DNA of 64,000 nucleotides from Oceanimonas doudoroffii (GTDB taxonomy: Bacteria; Pseudomonadota; Gammaproteobacteria; Enterobacterales; Aeromonadaceae). The notes under the pieces are model-generated. The model had not been told where the DNA came from, made no database searches, and saw only the letters and a program-made list of their open reading frames with translations. Shown here one piece after another: positions 47,477 to 55,948 of the stretch. Positions within the stretch are counted from its first letter, which is position 1, and every line of letters begins with the position of its first letter. The DNA is taken from positions 1,984,001 through 2,048,000 of the forward strand of contig NZ_NBIM01000001.1 of NCBI RefSeq assembly GCF_002242685.1. Reading direction: 5' to 3'. The translations under genes and the position numbers were made by a program.

Positions 47477-48183
47477 TCACCTGCCTGATTGTTGACGACG
47501 AGCCCTTTGCCCGGGAGGAGCTGGCGGCCCAGCTGGCCGATGCCCCCGATATCGAGATTGTGGGCCAGTGCGGCAATGCCATTGAAGCCATGCAGGCCAT
47601 CGGCAAGCTTCGGCCGCAACTGGTGTTTCTGGATATTCAGATGCCCCGCATCACCGGCATGGAGCTGCTCGCCATGCTGGATCCCGACACCATGCCCAGG
47701 GTGGTGTTCGTCACCGCCTACGACGAATTTGCGGTGCAGGCCTTTGAGCGCCACGCCTTTGACTATCTGCTCAAACCGGTGAACGAGCAGCGGCTGCAGC
47801 AAACCCTGGAAAAAGTACGCCGGGATCTGCGGCCGCAGCCGGTGGCAACGCTGGCCCCCGCCCGGCTCGAACACCTGCCCTGTTACAGCGGCCAGCGCCT
47901 CAAGGTGGTGCCGGTGCCAGAGGTGGAATACGTGTTCAGCGATATCGGCGGCGTGCACGTGGCCACCGCCGGCGAACAGGTGCACACCAACATGACCCTC
48001 AAGGTCATAGAAGAAAAAACCCCGCTGGTGCGCTGCCACCGGCAATACCTGGTCGCCCCCGGCGCCATAGCCGAAATTGAAATGCGCTCCGCCGGCGCCG
48101 AGATCCTTACCCGCACCGGCGCCCGCGTGCCGGTGTCACGGCGCTATCTCAAATCGCTGAAGCAGCTGCTGGGATTTCACTAG
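47473..48183 (+). CDS. btsR: BtsR/LytTR response regulator
   Basis: A 236-residue regulator. The receiver domain carries the acidic pair DDEPFAREEL and phospho-acceptor D54 (LVFLDIQMP), followed by VTAYDEFAVQAF. The C-terminal LytTR DNA-binding domain (about 135-236) contains VRCHRQYLVAPGAI and RVPVSRRYLKSLKQLL. The start overlaps the btsS stop. In E. coli BtsR activates btsT through tandem ACC(G/A)CT(C/T)A sites; exactly this pattern lies 31 bp after this gene, in front of the cstA-type gene. Confidence 0.88.
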   Translation: MITCLIVDDEPFAREELAAQLADAPDIEIVGQCGNAIEAMQAIGKLRPQLVFLDIQMPRITGMELLAMLDPDTMPRVVFVTAYDEFAVQAFERHAFDYLLKPVNEQRLQQTLEKVRRDLRPQPVATLAPARLEHLPCYSGQRLKVVPVPEVEYVFSDIGGVHVATAGEQVHTNMTLKVIEEKTPLVRCHRQYLVAPGAIAEIEMRSAGAEILTRTGARVPVSRRYLKSLKQLLGFH

Positions 48184-48214
48184 CCAACTGAGCGATCGTT
48201 CACTTTCGCTATCG

Positions 48215-48243
48215 ACCGCTCACCCCACGGTTACGACCGCTTA
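48215..48243 (+). promoter_or_regulatory. Tandem BtsR binding sites in front of the CstA-family gene
   Basis: ACCGCTCA at 48215-48222 and ACCGCTTA at 48236-48243 are direct repeats separated by exactly 13 bp. This fits the BtsR motif reported for E. coli (ACC(G/A)CT(C/T)A, N13 spacer). The pair ends 80 bp before the transporter start. Confidence 0.85.
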
Positions 48244-48323
48244 CCCATTTGCCGCTTTCGCCGGCGCCCCGGTTACATACACTGACAATCTTTTTACAAA
48301 CCGGATACAAGAGGGATGATGTC

Positions 48324-49760
48324 ATGACCTGGTTTCTGCTCTGTGTCGGGCTCCTGCTCGGCGGCTATTTCATTTATGGCACCTTTGTGGAAAAGGTGTT
48401 TGGCGTCAAAACCCAGAGACAGACGCCGGCGTTTACCCAGGGAGACGGGGTGGACTATGTGCCCATGTCCAAGGGCAAGGTGTATTTGATCCAGCTGCTC
48501 AACATTGCCGGCGTGGGCCCCATTTTCGGTCCCATCCTGGGGGCGCTCTACGGTCCCGCCGCCATGTTGTGGATTGTGCTGGGCTGCATTTTTGCCGGTG
48601 GCGTGCACGACTACTTCTCGGGCATGCTGTCGGTGCGTAACGGCGGGCAGTCGGTGCCCAACCTGGCCGGCAAGTACCTGGGCCGGGGCGCCAAAAACTT
48701 CATGAACGTGTTCGCCATTGTGCTGCTGCTGCTGGTGGGCGTGGTGTTTATCTCCGCCCCCGCCGGCCTGCTGGCCAAGATAACCGGCGTGAGCGTGTCG
48801 GTGTTTATCGGCGTGATCTTCGTATATTACCTGCTGGCCACCATAGTGCCGGTCGACAAGATCATCGGCCGCCTGTACCCCTTCTTTGGTGCCCTGCTGA
48901 TCTTCATGTCGGTCGGCCTGACCCTGGCGCTGGTGGTCTCCAGCGAGCACAGCATGCTGCCGGGCTTTGAAGCCGGCGACTTCCTGCAAAACCTGAACCC
49001 CAACGACATGCCGCTGTGGCCGGCGTTGTTTATCACCATCGCCTGTGGCGCCGTATCGGGCTTTCACGCCACCCAGTCACCGCTGATGGCCCGCTGTGTG
49101 GAAAATGAAAGCAATGGCCGCTTCGTGTTCTACGGTGCCATGATCGGCGAAGGCATTATCGCCCTTATCTGGTGCGCCATTGCCCTGTCGTTCTTTGGTG
49201 GTGTGGACGGCCTGAACACCGGCATGGCCGGCAACCCGGCCAATGTGGTGTATGAAGCCTCTACCGGCCTGCTGGGTGTTGTGGGCGGATTTATGGCGGT
49301 GCTGGGCGTGATTGTGCTGCCCATTACCTCCGGCGATACCGCCTTCCGCTCCGCCCGCCTGATCCTGGCCGAGTATTTCAATATGCCGCAAACCCGACTG
49401 CCCAAGCGTCTGCTGCTGGCCATTCCGCTGTTTGTAATGGGTGCCGTGCTGACCCAGGTGGACTTCGGCGTGATCTGGCGCTACTTCGGTGTGGCCAACC
49501 AGGCCACCGCGGTAATGATGCTGTGGACCGCCGCCGCCTACCTGTTGCGCCACAACAAGCTGCACTGGATTGCCACCGTACCGGCCATGTTCATGACCAC
49601 TGTGGTTATCAGCTTCCTGCTGAACTCCGCCACCCTGGGCGCGGGTCTGCCAATGACCCTGTCTACCGTGGCCGGCCTGGTGATTACCCTGGTGGTCACC
49701 GCCCTGCTCATCACCCGTATCAAGGGTCGTAACGAGGGCATGCTGGCCGACGAAGCCTGA
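48324..49760 (+). CDS. CstA-family transporter, probable pyruvate transporter (BtsT-like)
   Basis: A 478-residue inner membrane protein of the carbon starvation CstA family with about 13 spans. Conserved parts are YGTFVEKVFGV, GVGPIFGPILGALYGP, GGVHDYFSGMLSVRNGG, and SGFHATQSPLMARC. It is the short form: E. coli CstA and BtsT have about 700 residues, and this protein ends soon after the core. The gene lies directly behind btsSR with a textbook BtsR site, so pyruvate import with sensing by BtsS is the best reading. AGAGGG lies upstream of the ATG; the weak spacing leaves some start doubt. A terminator follows. Confidence 0.85.
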   Translation: MTWFLLCVGLLLGGYFIYGTFVEKVFGVKTQRQTPAFTQGDGVDYVPMSKGKVYLIQLLNIAGVGPIFGPILGALYGPAAMLWIVLGCIFAGGVHDYFSGMLSVRNGGQSVPNLAGKYLGRGAKNFMNVFAIVLLLLVGVVFISAPAGLLAKITGVSVSVFIGVIFVYYLLATIVPVDKIIGRLYPFFGALLIFMSVGLTLALVVSSEHSMLPGFEAGDFLQNLNPNDMPLWPALFITIACGAVSGFHATQSPLMARCVENESNGRFVFYGAMIGEGIIALIWCAIALSFFGGVDGLNTGMAGNPANVVYEASTGLLGVVGGFMAVLGVIVLPITSGDTAFRSARLILAEYFNMPQTRLPKRLLLAIPLFVMGAVLTQVDFGVIWRYFGVANQATAVMMLWTAAAYLLRHNKLHWIATVPAMFMTTVVISFLLNSATLGAGLPMTLSTVAGLVITLVVTALLITRIKGRNEGMLADEA

Positions 49761-49780
49761 TAATGGTTGTCGCCAGGACC

Positions 49781-49812
49781 AAAAAGCCGGCCCCTGTGGG
49801 CCGGCTTTTTTT
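49781..49812. terminator. Bidirectional terminator between the cstA-type and DUF2797 genes
   Basis: AAAAA-GCCGGCCC-CTGT-GGGCCGGC-TTTTTTT is symmetrical and lies between two convergent stops, so it can serve both genes. Confidence 0.93.
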
Positions 49813-49823
49813 GTCTGACACAC

Positions 49824-50642
49824 TCAGTCCAGGGTGACTTCGTAGCCGGTAAACTTGCGCAGGTTAATCACCCCGGTGTCGAGGATCAGATACTGCCCCT
49901 TGATGCCCAGCAGGGTGCCGGCCACCACGGGGTTCTTGTCAAAGTTGTGGCTGACAATCTTTGTCGGGTATTCCAGCACCGGGTAGCTGAGCTCCACCGG
50001 GGGTTCATCGAGCACGGTAATGGCCTCGTTGCCGTATTTGAGCGTGAGCTCGGCCAGCTTCTCTTTGATTTCCGGCAGCAGACGTTCGGCTTCGCCCTTG
50101 AGATCGATGGGCGTTTCATCGCCCTTCAGCATGGCGCGCCAGTTGGTCTTGTCGGCCACCATATCGGCCAGGGCCACTTCCACAAAACCGGACAACTGGC
50201 GGGTAGCCACGCTCAGAATCGGCAGCGCCTGGGTAGCACCCTGATCAATCCAGCGGGTGGGCACCTGGGTATGGCGGGTGATGCCCACCTTGATACCCGA
50301 GGTGTTGGCCAGATAGACGATGTGCTGCACCATGCAGTTGCGATCGCCCCACTCGGGCTCACGGCAGGTGCCCTCAAAATAGTGGCAGGTTTCCGGCTTC
50401 ATCACGCACATGTCGCAGCGGGCCAGCTTCTTCATGCAGGGAAAGCAGTGGCCCTGAGAGTAGCTTTTTTTGGTTTTGCGGCCGCAGGCATCGCAATAGA
50501 TATTGCCGCCGAAGGTCAGTTTCAGGGGCTGGCCCAGGCGGGCATTGAGGTCGATGCGGTGCTCGCCCAGGGCCAGTTCATAGGCCACGGGCGCATCCAG
50601 CCGCGCCGGCATCTTGATCAGGGTTCCGGTGAGGTTGCTCAT
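49824..50642 (-). CDS. DUF2797 family protein, Cys-rich with a GIY-YIG-like segment
   Basis: A 272-residue cytoplasmic protein of unknown function. Residues about 45-105 are rich in Cys in paired spacing (YCDACG, HCFPCM, RCDMC, then later single Cys), probably binding zinc. Directly after this comes IVYLANTSGIKVGITRHTQ, which resembles the Tyr-x-Lys-x-Gly strand pattern of GIY-YIG nuclease folds. The remainder is strand-rich. The ATG at 50642 is preferred; an in-frame ATG 33 bases upstream is possible. It is convergent with the cstA-type gene and follows the GntR gene's end by 69 bp on the other side. Confidence 0.75.
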   Translation of the reverse strand: MSNLTGTLIKMPARLDAPVAYELALGEHRIDLNARLGQPLKLTFGGNIYCDACGRKTKKSYSQGHCFPCMKKLARCDMCVMKPETCHYFEGTCREPEWGDRNCMVQHIVYLANTSGIKVGITRHTQVPTRWIDQGATQALPILSVATRQLSGFVEVALADMVADKTNWRAMLKGDETPIDLKGEAERLLPEIKEKLAELTLKYGNEAITVLDEPPVELSYPVLEYPTKIVSHNFDKNPVVAGTLLGIKGQYLILDTGVINLRKFTGYEVTLD

Positions 50643-50711
50643 GCTTGCTTCATCATTGTTATGGTATGAAGCCATTCTATCAGCCGAGTGAATGAGAGTC
50701 CCGGCGCCGGA

Positions 50712-51401
50712 TCAGCGCTCGCCCGCGTCTCGCTGGCGGGACTGCTCAAAACGCGCCTTGAACTTCTCGCCGATCTCGCTAAAGGTGGTGATATTTTCTT
50801 TCGCCAGTCGTGACGCCAGCTCGGCGTTACCGGCACAGATGGCATCCACCAACGGCTGATGGCTGGCGGCAATCTCCGCCGGCTCATGGGTGACTAGATC
50901 AATGTTGAAATAAATCAGCATCTGGTTGGCCACGTTCTGGTATATGCCGTAAAGCCGCTGGTTCTCGCTCAGCTCCACAATCAGGCTGTGCAGGCTAAGC
51001 TCCATTCTGCTCAGCTCCTGACTATCCACCCCGGGGGTAGCGGCCTTCTCCAGAAACAAATTCATCATTTGCCGCAGCCGCTCGCGGCCTTCGGCACTCA
51101 GCCGCTCGGCCGCCAGCCAGGCGGAAATAGGCTCCAGAGCCACCCGCAAATGAAATAACTCCCACAGATCATGCTCATTCAGATCTATCACCTGCCAGCC
51201 CACATAGGGGGTCTGAACCACTATGCCTTCGTGGGCCAAAGTGTTCAGCGCCATGCGCACCGTGCTGCGCGACAGCTCCAGCTCCCGGGCCAGGGCACTT
51301 TCCACCAGCCTTTGCCCCATTCGGAAATGACCACTGAGGATCAGCTCGCGCAGATAATCGGCGGCTTGTTCCTCCAGGCTGCTTTTAATGATTTTTTTCA
51401 T
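50712..51401 (-). CDS. GntR family regulator, FadR/FCD subgroup
   Basis: A 229-residue repressor. The N-terminal winged helix reads LRELILSGHFRMGQRLVE followed by LARELELSRSTVRMAL. The C-terminal FCD ligand domain has metal/ligand positions in ELFHLRVALEP, HSLIVELSENQRL and SHQPLVDAI. It is divergent from the uxaA-type operon across a 202-bp gap containing the palindrome GATTGT-AGG-ACAATC, typical for FCD regulators. It therefore likely represses the dehydratase/BCCT operon until the substrate or a product binds. Confidence 0.88.
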   Translation of the reverse strand: MKKIIKSSLEEQAADYLRELILSGHFRMGQRLVESALARELELSRSTVRMALNTLAHEGIVVQTPYVGWQVIDLNEHDLWELFHLRVALEPISAWLAAERLSAEGRERLRQMMNLFLEKAATPGVDSQELSRMELSLHSLIVELSENQRLYGIYQNVANQMLIYFNIDLVTHEPAEIAASHQPLVDAICAGNAELASRLAKENITTFSEIGEKFKARFEQSRQRDAGER

Positions 51402-51553
51402 TACATATCAATCGTTAGAGTGAATCGAGCGAGAGCATTGTACCGGATTCCGCACCACGAAAGGCGTGCTGCCGGCATTCCGCCGCTCAAATATGTGTGA
51501 TGAGCAGCCAAAAAATACACACATTTTACGCTGTTACTTGGTTTTAACATATG

Positions 51554-51585
51554 TATAATCGCCGACTGTAGATTGTAGGACAATC
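51554..51585 (+). promoter_or_regulatory. Promoter -10 and GntR operator of the uxaA-enolase-BCCT operon
   Basis: A TATAAT at 51554-51559 is followed by GATTGT-AGG-ACAATC at 51571-51585, a perfect 6+3+6 palindrome. Its core TTGTAGGACAA fits the TNGTNNNACNA pattern of FadR-type regulators. The operator would cover the transcription start, consistent with repression. The -35 (CTGTTA, 17 bp upstream) is weak. The operon's first ATG is at 51604, after AAAGGA. Confidence 0.7.
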
Positions 51586-51603
51586 AACAAAAGGATAGTT
51601 CAT

Positions 51604-51942
51604 ATGACAGTTAAAGCCATTCGTCTGGCCCAACAGGACAACGTGGCCACCCTGCTGAGCGATGCGCTAAAGCATCAAGCAGTCGACGTTATCGACGATA
51701 AAAATCGGCTGGTTGGCCGCTATCAGGCACTCCAGGCCATTCCCTTTGGCAACAAGATGGCGCTGCACGCCATTGCTTCCGGGCAGCCCGTGAGCAAGGC
51801 AGGCCATGCCATTGGCGTTGCCATCTCCGCAATTCCAGCAGGTGAGCTGGTGCACGTCCAAAACGTGCGCAGCCAGCGGCTCGACATTCCGCCCGCCATT
51901 ATCGGGCAGATCATTGACCAGATGCGGATCGAAACCGAATGA
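51604..51942 (+). CDS. UxaA-family lyase, small (SAF-domain) subunit
   Basis: A 112-residue protein matching the N-terminal SAF domain of altronate/galactarate dehydratases. It contains VATLLSDALKHQAV, an HAIASGQPVSKAGHAIGVA segment, and GELVHVQNVRSQRL. In UxaA and GarD this is fused to the catalytic part; here it is a separate gene. Separate subunits are known in (2R)-sulfolactate sulfo-lyase (SuyA/SuyB). AAAGGA precedes the ATG. Its stop overlaps the next gene by four bases (ATGA), so the two subunits are coupled. Confidence 0.85.
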   Translation: MTVKAIRLAQQDNVATLLSDALKHQAVDVIDDKNRLVGRYQALQAIPFGNKMALHAIASGQPVSKAGHAIGVAISAIPAGELVHVQNVRSQRLDIPPAIIGQIIDQMRIETE

Positions 51943-53117
51943 AACAGGAATTTCAGGGTTACCGGCGCCCCAATGGCCAGGTTGGCATTCGCAACCACAT
52001 TTTGATCATCGCCATTGATGAATGTGCCGAGGGCATCGCCCAGGCCGTGCGTCAGCAGGTCAGCGAGTGCGTCATCGTCACCAATCACTACACCTGCATG
52101 TATGCCGGCAACGAAGAACTGGTCAATATCATGACCGGTGCCGCCCTTAATCCCAATGTGGCGGGAGTACTGCTACTCAACATGGGCTGCGGCAGCATAG
52201 ACCCGACCCTGATCGCCACTCCGATAGAGCAGGCGGGCAAACCGGTCCGGCGGCTGTCGATCATCAGGAACAAGGGCACGCGTCAGAGCATTCGCGACGG
52301 TGTCGCCCTGGCAAAAGAGCTGGTGGCGCTGGCGGCGACAATCCCGATAGCACCGGTGGCCCTCAGCGAGCTGCTGGTGGGAGTGAAATGCGGCGGCTCC
52401 GATACCAGCTCCGGCATCGCATCCAACCCGGCGGTGGGTCGCGCAGTGGATGCCTTGGTAGATGCCGGTGCCAGCTGTGTGGCCGGCGAACTGATTGAGC
52501 TGATTGGCTGCGAAAGCATTCTGCGCCAGCGGGCGGTCAGCCCAGCGGTGGCCGACAAGCTGGAGCGGCTGATCCAGGAAGAAGAGCAGCGCTGGCACGT
52601 GCCCGGTACCGAGGTGGAAACCATGAGCATCGGCAACAGTGTCGGCGGCCTCACCACCCTGGAAGAAAAGGCTTTGGGCGCCCTGCACAAAACCGGCACC
52701 CGCCCCATTCAGGACGTGCTGCGCATTACCCCGCAAGGAATCGAAACACCTAAAGCGCCGGGTATGTACCTGTCGGAAACCACTCACCTGTGCGGTGGCT
52801 CGGGCATGCACTTTGCCGCCCTGGGGACCCAGGTCATTTTGTGGACCACCGGCGGGGCCGGCTTCAGCAACCCGATCGTGCCGGTGATTCGAGTGAGCGG
52901 CAATGCTTTGCTTATCACCGAAGACATCGACGTGGATGTAAGCGGCATCATGTCGGCTACCCAAAGCGTGGAGCAGGCGGCCGGCGACGTGCTCGACTGC
53001 CTGGGCCGGGTTATCGACGGAGAACAAACCGCCATTGAGGAAGTCGGCTTTGCCTACTGCTCGCTCTATCAGAAGGACCAGCGCCTGGAAACGCTGATCC
53101 ATGCCCAACCGGTTTAA
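51939..53117 (+). CDS. UxaA-family lyase, large catalytic subunit
   Basis: A 392-residue protein matching the catalytic domain of the altronate dehydratase family, which eliminates water (or sulfite in sulfolactate lyase) from hydroxy acids using an Fe-type cofactor. Family marks are GYRRPNGQVGIRNHI at the start, LLNMGCGSID, VKCGGSDTSSGIASNPAVG, and HLCGGSGMHFAALG, with Cys residues likely to bind the metal. It starts inside the stop of the small subunit and is followed 11 bp later by an enolase-superfamily gene. The true substrate is not evident. Confidence 0.87.
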   Translation: MKQEFQGYRRPNGQVGIRNHILIIAIDECAEGIAQAVRQQVSECVIVTNHYTCMYAGNEELVNIMTGAALNPNVAGVLLLNMGCGSIDPTLIATPIEQAGKPVRRLSIIRNKGTRQSIRDGVALAKELVALAATIPIAPVALSELLVGVKCGGSDTSSGIASNPAVGRAVDALVDAGASCVAGELIELIGCESILRQRAVSPAVADKLERLIQEEEQRWHVPGTEVETMSIGNSVGGLTTLEEKALGALHKTGTRPIQDVLRITPQGIETPKAPGMYLSETTHLCGGSGMHFAALGTQVILWTTGGAGFSNPIVPVIRVSGNALLITEDIDVDVSGIMSATQSVEQAAGDVLDCLGRVIDGEQTAIEEVGFAYCSLYQKDQRLETLIHAQPV

Positions 53118-53128
53118 AAGAGGATTAA

Positions 53129-54247
53129 ATGCATATAACCGATGTGGAAGTGATTTGCCTGCGGGTGCCGGCGGCGGATCAGGAGTGCGAGTGGGGCGAA
53201 GACGCGGTCATTGTGCGGGTGCACACCGACACCGGCCTGATTGGCGTGGGTGAAGCAGACAGCTCTCCCGCCGTGATCAAGGCCTGCATTGAAACGCCCC
53301 AGTCCAACCTCTATTGCCACGGTCTGCGCTCGCTGCTGATCGGTGAAAACCCGCTGGAGATAGAGCGGCTGTGGAACAAAATGTACTGGGCGTCCAACTA
53401 CGTGGGCCGCCGGGGCGCCGGCATTCATGCCATCAGCGCGATCGACATAGCCCTGTGGGACATTGCCGGTCAGTTTTACCAGGTGCCGCTCCATACCCTG
53501 CTGGGCGGGCGGTACCGGAATCGCATCAAGGCCTACGGCACCTTTATTCCCGATGCCGACCCCGAGGCCAACGGTGCCATTGCCGCCGGACTGGTAGCCC
53601 AGGGCTTTACCAGCATCAAGTTTGGCGGCGGCGTGTTCGGCGACGATCCCGATACCGATGTGCGCATCGTCAAGGCGGTGCGTGAAGCCGTGGGCGAGCA
53701 CATAGAAGTGCAGATCGATCTGGCGTCGAAGTGGCGCACCTCGGGGCACGCCGCCTGGATGGCCGAACGCCTGGCGCCCTTCAACCTGAACTGGATTGAA
53801 GAGCCGGTACTGGCCGACGATCTGGCCGGTTATCAGCGGCTGGCGGGAAAGCTCAAGGCCAAGCTGGCCGGGGGCGAATCGCTCACCACTCGTTACGAAT
53901 TCAAACATTTTCTGGAGCATTCCGGGGTCGATATCGTACAGCCGGACATCACCCGCTGCGGCGGCATCACCGAAATGAGGAAGATCTACGATCTGGCTCA
54001 GTTGTATGGCGTGCAACTGGTACCCCACGGATTCAGTACCGGCATTTTGCTGGCCGCCTCGGTGCATTTCCTTGCCGCCAGTGAACACGGCACCCTGATG
54101 GAATACTCCCAGAGTCAAAGTCCGTTGTTCACCGAACTGGTGGCCAACCTCCTGCCTTTTGAACAGGGTCATGTTCCGGTCCCGAACTCACCCGGGTTGG
54201 GTGTGGAGCTCAACGAAGACATCCTCGACCGGTACCGTGTGTCATAA
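53129..54247 (+). CDS. Enolase superfamily, mandelate racemase-type acid dehydratase or racemase
   Basis: A 372-residue cytoplasmic enzyme of the mandelate racemase subgroup. The metal ligands are D197 (VQIDLAS), E224 (WIEEPV) and E250 (LAGGESL). The His-Asp acid/base pair is H300 (VPHGFSTG) with D273 (QPDITRCGG), and K164 stands in TSIKFGGG on the second-strand side. This is a different subgroup from the dipeptide-epimerase-like enzyme at 38.1 kb. Such enzymes abstract the proton next to a carboxylate and then eliminate water or invert the centre. AGAGGA precedes the ATG. Operon position between a split UxaA lyase and a BCCT transporter implies a shared hydroxy-acid substrate, unidentified. 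Confidence 0.85.
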   Translation: MHITDVEVICLRVPAADQECEWGEDAVIVRVHTDTGLIGVGEADSSPAVIKACIETPQSNLYCHGLRSLLIGENPLEIERLWNKMYWASNYVGRRGAGIHAISAIDIALWDIAGQFYQVPLHTLLGGRYRNRIKAYGTFIPDADPEANGAIAAGLVAQGFTSIKFGGGVFGDDPDTDVRIVKAVREAVGEHIEVQIDLASKWRTSGHAAWMAERLAPFNLNWIEEPVLADDLAGYQRLAGKLKAKLAGGESLTTRYEFKHFLEHSGVDIVQPDITRCGGITEMRKIYDLAQLYGVQLVPHGFSTGILLAASVHFLAASEHGTLMEYSQSQSPLFTELVANLLPFEQGHVPVPNSPGLGVELNEDILDRYRVS

Positions 54248-54267
54248 ATGAAATGGAATCATTCAGC

Positions 54268-55827
54268 ATGAAGCAAACAAGAAACACCATCGACAAACCG
54301 CTGATGCTGGTCAGTCTGACCACCATCTTTTTTATCGTGGCGGGTCTGTCTGTCTATCCCGAGCAGGGAAATGCCATTGCCAAGCGACTGTTTGGCATGC
54401 TCACCGAGCAGTTCGGTTCACTGTACCTGCTGTTTGGCTTTTTCAGCGTCATCGTGCTGGCCTGCATCGCCTTTGGCAAACACGGCAACATTCGCCTGGG
54501 TGAACACAAGCCCCAGTACAGCCTGTTTACCTATCTGGCCATGATGATCTGCGCCGGCCTGGGATCGGCCACCGTGTACTGGGCTTTTCTGGAATGGGGC
54601 TATTACTACATGAACCCGCCCTACGACATTGCCCCCCACTCCACCATGGCGGCAGAGTGGGCCACCAGCTACAACATGTTCCACTGGGGCATTTCGGCCT
54701 GGTCGCTGTACTGCATTGCCTCACTGCCGGTGGCCTATTCCTTTCACGTGCGCAAGAATTCCCAGCTTAAGCTGTCCGCCGTGTGTGAAAGCATCATGGG
54801 GCGTTTCTACAATGCCGCCGTGGGCCGAGTGATCGACACCATCTTCATCTTCAGCTGCGTCGGCGCCATGGGCATTACCCTTGGGCTGAGCGTGCCCATG
54901 GTGACCGAAGGCATCGCCTCGCTGCTGGGCACCGAAAACGGCTTTGGCATGAACCTGGGACTGATGCTGGCCATTACCGCCCTGTTTACCGTCAGCTCCT
55001 ACGTGGGCATCGAAAAGGGCATGGCCAGGCTAAGCGACATGAACACCAAACTGGCGGTGCTGTTCGTACTGGCCATTCTGGTGCTGGGGCCGACTACCTT
55101 TATCATCGATCAGTCCGTCAACGGTTACGGCCTGATGCTGCAGAACTTTATTCGCATGAGCCTGTGGACCGATCCGGTGGCAGGTGGATCCTTCCCGACA
55201 TCCTGGACCGTATTCTACTGGGCCTACTGGATGACCTATGTGCCCTTTATGGCGCTGTTCGTCACCAAGGTGTCGGCGGGCCGCACCCTGAAGGAAGTGA
55301 TCCTCAGCATGGTCGTGGGTGGCAGCGCCGGCTGCTTTATCTTCTTTGGTGTACTGGGCAGCTACAGCATGAGTACCCATCTCCACGATCTGGTCAACGT
55401 CACCGAATCGCTCAACAGCATTGGCGGCTCGGCTACCGTAGTGGCAGTGCTTAAGACCCTGCCGTTCAGTACCCTGTTTATTCTGGTGTTTGCGGTGATG
55501 TCGGTGCTGTTCCTTGCCACCACCCTGGACTCGGCGTCTTTTACCCTGGCGGCCACCGCCTCCAACCAGCTCGACGAAAACGCCAACCCGCCTACGGCAC
55601 TACGGCTGTTCTGGTGCCTGATCCTGGCGGCGGTGCCCCTGGCGATGATGTTTATCGACGCCCCCCTGAGCACGGTGCAGACCCTGGCCATCGTCACTTC
55701 ACTGCCGCTGATGGTAGTGATCTTTATCATGCTGTACGGTTTCTTTCGCTGGCTTAATGGCAGGGAGACCCTGAGCCGGCAGGCTTCACATTCCGACGAA
55801 CAACCGGCAGTCATCGCGGCCGATTGA
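54268..55827 (+). CDS. BCCT family transporter, CaiT-like
   Basis: A 519-residue inner membrane carrier with about 12 spans in the betaine/carnitine/choline transporter family. It resembles the carnitine antiporter CaiT more than BetP. It has the TM segments around YWAFLEWGYYYMNPP and NMFHWGISAWS, and in the signature helix SWTVFYWAYWMTYVPFMAL the BetP-type WWxxW is not kept. The segment after it, VSAGRTLKEV, is standard for the family. The in-frame ATG at 54268 is chosen over one at 54253. It ends the operon and a strong terminator follows. The substrate is probably a zwitterionic or hydroxylated betaine-like acid, by inference from family and neighbours. Confidence 0.85.
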   Translation: MKQTRNTIDKPLMLVSLTTIFFIVAGLSVYPEQGNAIAKRLFGMLTEQFGSLYLLFGFFSVIVLACIAFGKHGNIRLGEHKPQYSLFTYLAMMICAGLGSATVYWAFLEWGYYYMNPPYDIAPHSTMAAEWATSYNMFHWGISAWSLYCIASLPVAYSFHVRKNSQLKLSAVCESIMGRFYNAAVGRVIDTIFIFSCVGAMGITLGLSVPMVTEGIASLLGTENGFGMNLGLMLAITALFTVSSYVGIEKGMARLSDMNTKLAVLFVLAILVLGPTTFIIDQSVNGYGLMLQNFIRMSLWTDPVAGGSFPTSWTVFYWAYWMTYVPFMALFVTKVSAGRTLKEVILSMVVGGSAGCFIFFGVLGSYSMSTHLHDLVNVTESLNSIGGSATVVAVLKTLPFSTLFILVFAVMSVLFLATTLDSASFTLAATASNQLDENANPPTALRLFWCLILAAVPLAMMFIDAPLSTVQTLAIVTSLPLMVVIFIMLYGFFRWLNGRETLSRQASHSDEQPAVIAAD

Positions 55828-55851
55828 GCCAGCTTGTAAACCGGAAAACTC

Positions 55852-55884
55852 AAAAGGGCGAAAGCGTGTGCTTTTGCCCTTTTT
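55852..55884 (+). terminator. Terminator of the uxaA-enolase-BCCT operon
   Basis: AAAAGGGCGAAAGC-GTGT-GCTTTTGCCCTTTT forms a 14-bp stem with one G-T pair and a tetraloop, ending in a T-run. It lies just after the BCCT stop. Confidence 0.9.
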
Positions 55885-55948
55885 GCTTTTTGAGCCCCTG
55901 CTTCCATACTCAGCCTCACGCCCCCCTCAACTCATCAAGGAGCACGCC

